Assembly: GCA_030015575.1 (NCBI GenBank)
Contig: CM057347.1
Span: 409,852,248-409,916,247, forward strand
Source: Agapanthus africanus
Lineage: Eukaryota; Streptophyta; Magnoliopsida; Asparagales; Amaryllidaceae
Direction of reading: 5' to 3'
Length of the DNA: 64,000 nt
The notes beneath the pieces were generated by a model, which searched no databases, had not been told where the DNA came from, and worked only from the letters and a program-made list of their open reading frames with translations. A program made the position numbers and the translations under genes. Shown here one piece after another: positions 20,746 through 31,049 of the stretch; the stretch's first letter is position 1, and each line of letters starts with the position of its first letter.

Positions 20746-21150
20746 ACCCCTGACTCCGTGAAATGTGGATAAAGTCAACCCCTGACCCCGTGAAATGCGG
20801 ACAAGGTCAACCCCTGACTCCGTGAAATGCGGATAAAGTCAACCCCCGACCCCGTGAAATGCGGACAATGTCAACCCCTGACTCAGTGAAATACGGATAA
20901 AGTCAACCCTCGACCCCGTGAAATGCGGACAAGGTCAACCCCTGACTCCGTGAAATGCGGAAAAAGTCAAACCCCCTGACCCCGTGAAATGCAGACAAGG
21001 TCAACCCCTGACTCCGTGAAATGCAGATAAAGTCAAACCCATGACCCCGTGAAATGCGGATAAAGTCAAACCCCTGACCCCGTGAAATGCAGATAAGGTC
21101 AACTCCTGACTCCGTGAAATGCAGATAAAGTCAACCCTCGACCTCCCCGT
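20746..21150 (+). repeat. 31-bp tandem array continuing the 62-bp array
   Basis: About twelve units of roughly 31 bp with the core CTGACYCCGTGAAATGCGGA, alternating GATAAAGTCAA and GACAAGGTCAA ends, so a two-unit higher-order pattern is visible. The core is homologous to half of the adjacent 62-bp unit. Confidence 0.85.
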
Positions 21151-21654
21151 CAAAGCAATTCTTTGATTCGGGAGCAAGTCAACTCATCAATCACTTATGA
21201 GTCCTCTCGACTTGTAAGGAGGAAATTCTCTTGTGAGATCCTTACGAATCTCAAGAGAAAACAGACTTAGGAATCCTCACGATTCCTAAGGAGAAAATAC
21301 ACCTGCGAGATCCTCTCGACTCGTAGGGAGAAAAGTCTTTATGAGACCCTCACGGCTCACAAAATTGAAAAGCCTTAAGCAGCAGATTTGAACCTGCTTC
21401 CTAAGCCATCGCTACCTCTCAAAGAGTTCAAGATGGAATGCTCTCTCTAACATCTACAGGTTACACTTACCAAAAGTAACATGCCGGCAGCAAAGAAAAA
21501 GAGAAGAAAGCAAAAGACAACACAAGATAATACAAAAGAAATGTATCTTTATTTATAAATTCAATTGGGTACAAGATACATCATACGAAAGAATAAAAAA
21601 TGGATACAATTTTATTTAAAAAAAAATTACAAATGATAATTGGTACAAAAACAA

Positions 21655-22361
21655 CTATTGGGAGGGAGGCATTTTCAATAAACCAGTCAGTCGATCGCAC
21701 ACTCCCCTCAGCCCCTTTTCACGGTCAGCTGCCGCGGCCAACTCTGCTTCAACCCGAGCCCGTTGCTGCAAATAAGATAAAAGTTGCTCATCGATGACCC
21801 GCTGAGCTGCCTTACGACTCTGCGCATCTCGCTCAGTGATGTCGAGCTTCTGCCTCAGCATTAGCCCGTCAGAAATACATCATAGAAGGCCCTCAAAGAT
21901 AGCTTTCAGCTGTACAGCATTTGCGTCAACCTGAGCGTGCAGCCGAGCAGATTCGCTTGAAGTCTCCTCGCGCTCCTTACGCTTCAAGGCCGCTTCTTGT
22001 TCAAGATGACGGAGGTAGGGAGTGCTCTGCTCGACCCAAGCAGCCCGTTGGGAGTTCACAGCCAGGACCTCAGGAGCAGGACGTCCGAGCTCAAGCTCAT
22101 GCAGGCAGGCCTCAATTTTCCTGCAATGATTAACCCAAGACTCAACGACGCCCTCGCTATGGAATTTCACGAGCATCACCAGCATAGGATTAACCTCGGC
22201 AGCAAAATCTGCAGCAAGTGCAGGGATCTCCGCGTCAAGCTCCTTGACGTATTCGCTTAACATACACAGGCTGGCCGCAGCGCCCTTAGAAGATGGACGT
22301 CTAGAAAATGGTCCTGCTGGCATTAGTATGCAAGATTCGAAGGGAGCAGGAACCGGTGCGA
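21655..22361 (-). pseudogene. Last exon of the antisense gene: coiled-coil region
   Basis: Begins at acceptor TTTAGCAG|TCGCACC. It encodes a Glu/Ala/Leu/Arg-rich helical region (LRHLEQEAALKRKEREE; VIDEQLLSYLQQRARVEAEL) with strong coiled-coil character, ending at TAG 21657-21655. One in-frame TGA (21882-21880) splits it. Helical tails of this kind often mediate self-association; here that is inference. Confidence 0.7.
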
Positions 22362-23919
22362 CTGCTAAAAAATTAATTACGGTTAAAAGCTAACTCACAA
22401 AATAAATAAGTCACATGAGCGATGAAGTCTACTATACCGGCTGTGACAGGTCGCAAGGTCGGAAGTTCCGGTGGTGCGATTATTCTTTCATCCTCTCCTT
22501 CAATCCGTAGTGCTGCAGTTAAGGCAAAGAAGAATTAGTAACGAATTGGCTGCCCGTAAAAGAAAGGAGAAGAGATTAGCTAGAGACTGTACTCACCAAC
22601 ACTACTAGATGAGGCAATCTCCAACTGGAAGGAGAAATGTGGGTGCAGCACCTGATACAGATGATCAAAAAGGACTCCTGCAAGGGTGTAATAATGCGAC
22701 GTCGGTACATAAAATATATTGCCTACAATGAAACCAATAAGTCACAAACCCGTAGCTTCCAGCATTCGGGAGGACACGAGAGGAGGCAAAGGGTCGGCAA
22801 CCGTCAAAGCAACAACTGGTGGTACTTTCTCGGATGGCACAACCTCAACGCTCACCATACCTGCATTAGAAATGAGCGAAATACTGTCAGAAGAGATTGA
22901 AAGGGATTGCAGAATGAAAAGAAAAGTAATGACCCAAAATCTACCTGATGAGTCGCCAGTCGAAACCGCGACAAGGGCGTCACTAGGTGCAGCGACTGCA
23001 TCACCCTCCTCCATTGGAATGGTTTCGCCGCCCGTAGCTTCATCCCCCGACTCCACGAGAGCCGTCGTGATACTCGCAGCGCCCGGCAACGGTAAGGAAC
23101 CGCAAGGGGAAAGAGTTGCAAGTGGGACAGTTCTAGACTCTTGAGAAAGCGTGGCCACTTCAGGCTCAGTGGTTGCCACCGTCTCACCTACCACTTCCCC
23201 ATCAGAACTCGGCCCTGCAGGGTATGACGTATAAGAATCTGAGGATCAAACTTTAATAAAAAGACCCAGAGTTACGTTACCTTGAGATGGCCTTTCATCT
23301 GCCTCCCGAGCCGCGCGTATCGCCTGTCTATGAGCGATAGACAGGGCAACTGGAGCACCCTCTGAAGAAGTAGGGACAGGAGAAGCAGCACTCGAGTCTG
23401 CACCTACGGCCAAGGCAGCGTTACGTTCTCTTGCCGCACGCCTCCTGCGCTTCCTTTCCGCCCGGGCCGTGAGGGCTGATCTTCTTAGGACCTCCGTCAA
23501 GGAGACGTCATCGTCCACGCCAGGAGCTATCTCTGGAGCCGTTACGGCGTTCATCATCGGTTGCTTAAGTAAAGCCTCTTTTGGCAATACAGGGGAAGCT
23601 GGGACTTCGGTAGCCAGCCTTAGAAGCGTCCCTGCACCACCCTGCGAAGTCGGCATAGCACTTGGGATAACTTGGGTCGAAGTAGTCCCTGCGATAGATG
23701 AAAAAAGGGGTCAGATTACCCATAAGAAAGAGGAATGAAGGCACAATGAACCGAAATATACCAACGCCCAGCGAAGCACGAAGCCTCTCTTCCTCCTCAA
23801 AAGTTTTGAGGGAAGCCGCGAGAGCCTCTTCAGTGGAAATGCCTGTTGAAGAAAAGTGTCAGTCAAAACACGATAATAAAAATGTAATGCAACGACAAAA
23901 AGATACGGTTGAAGACTAC

Positions 23920-26218
23920 CTGACTCAGCGAGGATGAGCAGTCCTGCTTTGTGGCTAGCTAATCGCTCGGAAGCTGCAATGGCAGCCTCCAAATCAGTAT
24001 CGTCCGGCGCCATGAATAGACCCTCGTTGGTCCCATATTCGCTCAGGCCCTCGCTATAAGGAGCATGAGGCTCCTAGCCGAGTACAATGTCTGCAGAAAG
24101 AATCGACTTCTTCTTCTTCTTCTTCTGCGAGCGAGTACCAGTCGCCGCTAGCACAAGCTTACGCTTGGTGGGCACCTTGGGACGACGAGTCCCGATATCT
24201 GAACCTACGCCAGACTCGGGAGACGCCACAGTCACCACTTTCATGGGAGCACAGGGTATCGGTAGCTCAGGCCTATCACGTGGGACCACGACTTCAGCAA
24301 CCTCTCTCAAAGGAGGACGAACGATGGTCCGTTGCTTCAAAGGGATGGCTGGGTTACCAGCAGGGGTTGCACCCTTACGGTCGAGCAATAACTTCTTTTC
24401 CTCCCTGATGACAGCACCCATCGCGTGCTGGTACCACGCCACATACACGTTCAACGCCTTTGGGACGCAGCCTGGCTCACTGATAAAAAAATTGGAACCG
24501 GTGTTGAGCCTCATGAAATGGTGCAATGCGTTTCGAATACTTTCTTCTGTGGCAGCTAGCTCAACTAAAAAGGCTTCGAGTGGGACGCCCTGATTATAAC
24601 TTAATTGCTGGGCGAAACGGTAGGGGTTATATCTCATGAATAAAGCCGAGTCATTCTGCCTGAACACCAAGTAGCCCAGCCTCATTGAATATAAATGGAG
24701 AATCTTCCGAGCTTTTAAGGTAGAAACTTCGTCCTTAAAGGTGTCCCGCAGTGGCTGCACTGTCTTGGTGGATTCCTTACCGATGTTCATGACCTTATCA
24801 ACAAAGGTTATGCTGTCACCAACTGTACGTGTGCAAAGAATCACACCCCGAGCCTCTCGCTGACTTGGATCCACAATGGAAGCATCGACCAGTCGCATAA
24901 TCCGTGGAAAATTGCAAGTTTCATAGAAATGGGGCCGCTTGTGCATTCCAAAAGCACCAAGCACATGCAGCTCGAGCCATGAAGTAAAATAGTGCATCGA
25001 GAAGTTCACGGGCTGCACCCCCGGTTGAGTAGTATCGGCCGCCAAGCTAAGGCCGTGATACAAATGAGCCAGCCTGGCAATCCCAACAGCAACCTGTCTC
25101 CCTTCAACCATCCGAAGAGCTGGGTAGAAGACAGACGGCCTCATGCGACGAGGGTGCATAGGAAGCGCGAACCAGCTTAACCACAAACCGAGGAACCCTA
25201 GAAAGAACGCTTCCTCATCGATGCCCGGAGCGGCAATTTCTGAAAAGGGGACGATCGCGACGTTTGGAAGAAAGAAACTCTTTTGATCGGCTTCCAATAT
25301 TGGTCGGCTATCCAAGCCAAAGCCGAAAGGATCATCAAGTTTGGCAAACCTTTCACCTTGTTGCGATAAAGCTTCTGGGCGGAGAAAACGGGCGATGAAG
25401 TCCACAAAGCTAACCCCATGGATTCCAGATTCAAGAAATAGGCCCTCATAAATGTTTAGCACCTTGATCAAGCTGGGGAATCGATGCTGAATGGCATTTT
25501 CTAGGTTTAGACCCGTCATCACCAGTCGGGTCGCAAAAATATACTCATCAGGGGGCAAGATCTCCTCATAATGCTCCCCTCTGACAGGCAAGCCGGAGAT
25601 ATCCGCAAACTCTTCCAAAGAGATGGAAACTTCCCGATCTAGCATAAGGAAGGTATGAGTTGGAACGTTCCACTGTTCCAGAAAGGCTTTGACCCACCAG
25701 GCTGGAGGTGGGGAATATTGAAACAGGGAAGCATAGATCGCGAGGTACAACCCGAGCCTCAGCAGCTCTGACTTCTTTGCCGATAAAATGTATCGGGCCT
25801 ACTGCAGATATCCAGTTGAGCGATGGGGAGTCAGGCCTATGTTGTATAGCTGTCCCCAAGGGCGCGACTCGCCCTGGCATATACGCCGCCCTAGAATGTC
25901 CAAAGCCATCGGCGGTTGTACAGGTATTGCAGCCATAGAGGGTTGAAGACAACCTTCTGAAGTCCAATTAGCCACCTCCACGGCATAGTTCACCGGGGGT
26001 ACGTCGGCATAATGAATCGCCGAGATGGCCTCTGAAGGTGTTGCGCAAGAGAAGCTGTGCCGACCCATGATGATCTGGCTATACCATGTTCCCCACAAAT
26101 GAAGATTCTTATGCTCCGGATCATGGTCTTTGATCAGCGCAAGAACCTCTCGGTCTACGGGCGCTTCGGGGAATCCGCCTTCCGAACGGACGAACGGGAA
26201 GGAAGTGTCGAAAGACAT
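23920..26218 (-). pseudogene. Exon 1 of the antisense gene: plant mobile domain
   Basis: After a 150-residue N-terminus (SFDTSFPFVRSEGGF start), the segment from codon 157 shows the plant mobile domain signature: PAWWVKAFLEQWNVPTHTF, then VSISLEEFADISGLPVRG, the ITLEDV..L.GLP core known from PMD proteins of the MAIN-like family. A basic KKKKKK tract near 24100-24125 could be a nuclear signal. The stop at 25799 lies between otherwise continuous homologous sequence, as does the one at 24074. The exon ends at donor TCAG|GTAGTC (23920/23919). Confidence 0.8.
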
Positions 26219-26349
26219 AGTACCTGCGCGGAAAACAATAAATTTTATGCCGCCAATGCTACAGTTTAAGTTCTGTCACTAGGTACTTTAAATCCGTACC
26301 ACACTGTAATGCAGTAAAAAGGGACCAAAGGGGACCCACATAATCTAGA
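26219..26349. other. Spacer between antisense gene start and Tat 3' LTR
   Basis: Would contain the antisense gene's 5' UTR and the sense polypurine tract. A purine-rich AAAAAGGGACCAAAGGGGAC at about 26317-26336 is the best polypurine candidate. Confidence 0.45.
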
Positions 26350-26370
26350 TGACAGTTCATCGTTAATAAA

Positions 26371-26396
26371 ACAGTCTCATCATTTGATGAGACTGT
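26371..26396. repeat. Perfect inverted repeat in Tat U3
   Basis: ACAGTCTCATCA, two T residues, then its exact reverse complement. A related but diverged hairpin is at about 50342-50358 in the second Tat LTR. Confidence 0.8.
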
Positions 26397-27134
26397 CATT
26401 AAATGAGAAAATCCTCAATTGATTCTCATTCAATGAGAACCCCTCGGGCTAAGGAGTAAATCTCTCCTTGAAAGCAGTGCTCTGTGACAGAGTGACATCT
26501 GTCAACTCTAATGATGAAGGAATAAAAATTCCTCAAGAGCTTTGCTCTGTAAAAATGATGGAATAACCATCAGAAAACTTAAAATAAATTTTTAATGAAT
26601 TAAAATTCTGAGATCTTCAAGATCTATGAACGAACTCTAAGAGTTCTTCATGAGCAAAGCTCTGTTAATGGGTCAAGAAACCCCAAGAAAGATCTCTTTA
26701 GATCTATGATTCCAAGAGAGCAAAGCTCTGTTGTTAATGAAACCCTAAAAGGGTTTTCTTTAGATCGAAGATCTATAAAAAGCAAAGCTCTGTTGATGGG
26801 TGAAACCCTAGATTATTAAAAGATTTAATCTTTACCTAAGATTTTGACAGAGTTCTGTCCTTAAGAAAGTTCTTAAGCCAAAGAGCTATGCTCTGCAAGA
26901 GAATAAAAAATTCTCAGAAGGAAGAAGTGAACAGAAATCATCTCAAGGGCCAAGGGTCCTATTTATAGGCACTAAGATGCCGTTTCAACTTCTGAGTTGA
27001 TCCAAGGGCGCAGATGTTGCCACCGCTGCACTCACGTGTGGGCCACGTGAGCACAACGGTGGAGGGTATTTGTTTCCCCCAATCAGAGCAAAGGTCTGTT
27101 CAAAATTCAAATTTTGAAATGAAGCAACGCTTCA

Positions 27135-27312
27135 TAAGCAGCGCCAAGTGCGTTGCGCCCTATGCAGCGCACTTCGTGCAAAGCACGTGTGCGCTAGCGC
27201 CAAGCGCGCTGCACTCTAAGCAGCGCACCACATGAAAGGCACGTGTGCGCTAGCGCCAAGCGCGCTGCACTCTAAGCAGTGCACCACGTGCAAAGCACGG
27301 GTGCGCTAGCGC
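27135..27312 (+). repeat. GCGC/G-box repeats in Tat U3
   Basis: About three units with GCGCCAAGCGCGCTGCAC and GCACGTGTGCGCTAGC, each including CACGTG or a near match. Related blocks occur at 541-720, 37310-37575, 48430-48846 and 49540-49670. Confidence 0.7.
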
Positions 27313-27657
27313 TGGAACTAAAAGCTCCCCACCGTCAGATCAAAGATCTAATAAAGATGATAAATTATCAATTAACCAGAATAAAATTCTGTTAAGGAGA
27401 GATTCCTCAAAATCTTTCTAAACAAAAAGATTGTGCTCTGTAAATCAAAGCACCTTTAGATCAATGATCCAAAGGTGATTAAAAATCACCAAAATACAGA
27501 ATAAATTCTGTATGGAAAAGATTTCCCAATCTTGTTAAAACAAGAAAATTGCCTTCTGTAAATCAAAAGCCCTTGGATCAAAGATCCAACAGTGGGGAAA
27601 TCCCCAAAACAATTGGAGAAAATATCTCCTTAACTGATTGAACAAACCAGCTTGCCC

Positions 27658-27665
27658 TATATAAA
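27658..27665 (+). promoter_or_regulatory. TATA box of the Tat 3' LTR
   Basis: TATATAAAGGCCCC about 35 bp before the nested insertion point, so the inserted element sits at or very near the expected start site. A second TATA-like site (CTATTTATAGGC) is at about 26969-26980; both types recur in the minus-strand LTR copies. Confidence 0.5.
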
Positions 27666-27698
27666 GGCCCCAAGACTTCAAGTCTCATACAGAGGAAT

Positions 27699-29469
27699 TG
27701 ATTGATAAGGATTTTCGGATTGTGCAGAATGAAATGGTAAAGAAATCACAACCAAAAATATTTGACCGCAATCAACTACGGTGTCGGATGTAGATTGTAA
27801 GTGAGTGCGGATCGTTCACAGGGAAAGTGAGTTCCGTTCAATTCTTGAATTAGATGAGTTGAAAATTTAATGAAAAGAAAAGAAAACAATTCATGATTTG
27901 TAATTGTAGATCAAAAAGTAAGAAAAAACTAGATCTAAAAGAAACATTAAAGAGCAAGAATAGGGATGAGAGATAATTTCCAACCAACAATCAAGACTAG
28001 AAGTATGGCTCGTAGGAGTAGATCGGATCTATAGATGTGATGAGATCTAAAGATTACTAATTCTTATCCATTAATGAATTGATACTAGATCGATGCAAAA
28101 TTCATCGAGGTTTAAGGATCTTTGCTAGAAAATTAGGGATTCCGCAACTCATCCTTTGTCCTTTCGATGGATCGCATTCAAATTCTAGCTTCTAGTTAAT
28201 CAAATGTTTAATAGTTGTTCCCTAGTTTCGAGTGAACACGATCAAGAAAGCATCATCTCGAAACTAGGTTATTAATCATTTGATTAACTAGAATTTTCAA
28301 ACATTATAGGATTTAAGAATTGTAGAAATATCTAAATCATCATCATCTAAAGATCGTCACAACTCCTACACGAGCGGAGATTACTCAAACATCATGATCA
28401 CAAACACAATCACAAATTGAATTCTAATCATTATGCTTGAATTAAAAGAGAAGCAAGAATATAGAAAATTCACCTTTATTTATCGACAAATTTCGTTACA
28501 ACTCTCTTGAATTTACAAAAGGAAGGAACTAGATCGTCGATTTCGGCTTCGCTCGGCTTCTTGAGTCGCGGATCGGCGTGGATCTCTTGCTCCGTTGGAA
28601 ATCCGGCGTCGCTTCTAAAGGTTGAAGGCTCTCTTGCTCAAATTGATCTCGGGATCTTGATCTTGATTTTGAATTGGAGATGGGAATTGAATTTGAGGCA
28701 CAAGCTTTTGTCACTAAACTTGTGGGTTGAAGATGGTGATAATTCTTGAACAATTTTTCCACCCTAGCTCTAGGCTCCTTTTTATAGACTTTCCAAATCT
28801 TAGATCTAGAATTGAAATTTGAATTCCCCCCACAAGTTAGTTAGCACCAAATTTAAATTTCCCTCCAAAAAGTTTGTTAAGACTAAAATTTGAATTTCCC
28901 TCCAACAGTTAGTTATCCGAGCCTTCTAGATGTGCCACGTGGAGCTTCTGGGGTCTTCTGGAAGCTTTGGCCGTTAGAATTAGGCATGTGACAAAATTTG
29001 ATGGCTTGATCTCTTTGATTGGTCGCGGATCCGCCGCGCCAAGGGGACTTGGGCCGTGGATCCGCGGCCCTTTGGTGGCCTTGATGGTTTCTTTTCACAT
29101 GGTAATACTTGGGCTGACTGGTGGGCCTCTTTCTGATGTTTGGATGTTTATTTGGCCTTCTGAATCATTACCAGATCATACATCTTTTAGTTGGCGTATA
29201 TTTTATCAGTCTTTCCCCCAATTTTGGCCCTGCTTCCGGAATTTCCTGCATAGACTCCAAGACAAGAGTTGCGCAATACAAGGATGATGCGATGCCATGA
29301 AAAACAAACAATTTCCCTAAAAAGTGCCGGTTTTAGTCTACAGTACGAGTAATCCTGTATTTTTACATGTGTTATGCAAATATGTGTGATATGAATACCG
29401 GATACCTTTACTTGACTGCAAAAGGTAGGGAAATTGTCGGTTTTGAAATACAGTATTTTCGACTGATCA
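27699..29469 (-). repeat. 3' LTR of nested element 2
   Basis: 1771 bp; minus strand starts TGATCAGTCG and ends CAATCA. Contains paired GGATCCGC(C/G)GC palindromes (about 29022-29068) in U3 and an R/U5 motif ACCGCAATCAACTACGGTG near its other end. Short ORFs at 28507-28762 and 28967-29287 are duplicated in the other LTR and are chance coding. Confidence 0.93.
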
Positions 29470-31049
29470 AATTCCCCCAAACTTATTTTCGATCGTCTCG
29501 ATCGAATTGTTTTATTAAAAAGAGAAGGAGAAAACAAAGAAAGAGAAAAGCACACTTTCGTAGGCAACACGATTGCACTGAGCACGTGCAACAAGCCTTT
29601 AAACCTCTAGGTGTCCCTAGTAGGAGGAGTGTTGTCTCCTGAGGGTTTTCAGCGGATTGCACCCACAAAATCCAATAATAAAAGGAAGATCATGAATATT
29701 ACATTTAAAGAAAAGAATTGTAAAAGAAAAGCCTTGAAAATTAGGGTTTCCAACTAAGCTAGCTTTTCGGTTGTCATGAGCCATATCTTAATGGTCATGA
29801 AAAGATGTTAGAAATCACATCCTCCCTCAATAAAACATCATCTTATTCTTCATTTCTACCTTTATTCCAAACATCGATCATATCACCCTGCGTGTGTGTA
29901 AAGGACATCCCTACAACCGGAGAATTCAATTCAAGCTATCATACTCTTGCCCATCAGCCTCAGTACTTTTTAATTAATGAATATCTAGATGTGCTTAACA
30001 CTTTCATGCGACCGTTAATACTTCTTGAGGTACTAACCGACCGATTACTCATGTGCTTGCTTATTTGGTGTATTTTCCTCGTCTTGCACCACCTTAGGTA
30101 TAGCAGTGACTCCCAGACCAGTTGGCCTTAGGGCACTAGGTGAAAAAGCACCCTCGCTATAAATTTTTTATTGCCCTCGGTGATAACAAAACCAGTGTCC
30201 ATTTTTTCCTCACCACTTTATATTTTATTCATTTTTTTTTATTTCCTTCATACATCGGCTTTAAGACAAGAGCATTTCAAGGTATCCTCTACTATCCCGG
30301 GCTTTAAGACGTGTGTAAGTGCGAATAGCAGGGTATCAACGTTCAAAATGCTTGGCTTTCCAGAATAGAAACTATTTTTCAGACTTTTTTTTATCCTCAT
30401 ATTAGTGACTTCCTCCATCTTACTAACCCTTGGGACAACGGCTCATAACTACTTATTACTAGTTCGTATAAGAAAACTTCTAATTTTCTTGGTTTTCTTC
30501 AATTTTTCTAATCTCATGGATGTAATTGTTCACTATCTAATCTTTTATTATCATAAATATTAAATATTTTTATATTTTGAAAATTTTTAAGTTTTTATAT
30601 TTTGAAAATTTTTGAATTTTTATGGATTTTGAAAATTTTTAAATTTTTATAGGTTTTTATGGGAAATGGGTTTTGAAAAGCTATTTACAAAAATTGATGA
30701 ACCAAAAGAAAAATATTTACCAAAATTTTTTTTATGGGTTTTGAAAAATTTTAAATTTTTATGGTTTTAAAGAAATGTTTTGTGCTTATGCAAATGATAT
30801 GCACATGATGCAAAACTAAGCACAAACCTCCCCCAAACTTGTTTTCAACAGTGTCCTCACTGTTGCCATCCGCTATATCTACAAAACCTGTAAGTCTGGG
30901 AGGAATTTATTAGTGGGGGCAAAATATATAAGTGAAGATCCTCCCCCAAACTTATTTTTGACTCGCAATTTTTGTAAAAATTTTCTATTCAAGAGCCAGA
31001 AAAATTGTTCCCCCCCAAACTTGAGTTATGCAATGTTAAGCTTTGAAAA
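29470..31049 (-). other. 3' non-coding region and polypurine tract, nested element 2
   Basis: The minus strand reads AGTTTGGGGGAATT at the LTR edge (29470-29483), the likely polypurine tract. The remainder is AT-rich, without a credible ORF, and closely related to 8273-9810 of nested element 1. An AT-rich repetitive stretch (about 30540-30770) repeats TTTTGAAAATTTTTAAATTT-like sequence. Confidence 0.7.

Larger units (their letters stand above)
18843..21654 (+). repeat. Tat 3' non-coding region with tandem repeats
   Basis: No credible ORF. About 19180-19730 and 21190-21400 carry a short diverged motif of the form CTCACGACTCGTAAGGAGAAA. 20260-20360 is a single copy of the segment that is tandemly amplified in the second Tat element (53460-54347). 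20380-21150 is the main tandem array. Confidence 0.8.
21655..26218 (-). pseudogene. Antisense spliced gene: plant mobile domain plus coiled-coil tail
   Basis: Opposite to the element's gag-pol. From ATG 26218-26216, eight exons can be read: 26218-23920, 23842-23762, 23688-23281, 23238-22945, 22860-22750, 22722-22597, 22512-22438 and 22361-21655. Every proposed intron starts GT and ends AG, every junction falls after the first base of a codon, and all internal exons are multiples of three. The sum is 4101 nt (1366 codons plus stop). Introns are 73-84 nt, except 42 nt (23280-23239) and an implausible 27 nt (22749-22723). In-frame stops at 25799-25801 (TAG), 24074-24076 (TAG) and 21880-21882 (TGA) break this copy. 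The domain order suggests a nuclear or chromatin-related protein, but this is inference. Antisense ORFs are known in Tat elements. Confidence 0.75.
26350..27698 (+). repeat. Tat 3' LTR, first part (U3)
   Basis: The start at TGACAGTTC is approximate. It contains a 12-bp-arm inverted repeat (26371-26396), many short palindromic motifs, three GCGC/G-box units (about 27135-27312) and a TATA box (27658-27665). It is interrupted at 27698 by nested element 2 and resumes at 36850, with GGAAT duplicated (27694-27698 and 36845-36849). Confidence 0.8.

Noticed and set aside
20380-21150. Regular repeats considered as a CRISPR array
   Set aside because: Units are contiguous and diverged, with no unique spacers, and the genome is a plant's.
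28507-29287. ORFs in nested LTR 2 repeated at 35882-36662
   Set aside because: Found twice only because the two LTRs are identical there; no start context or protein pattern.
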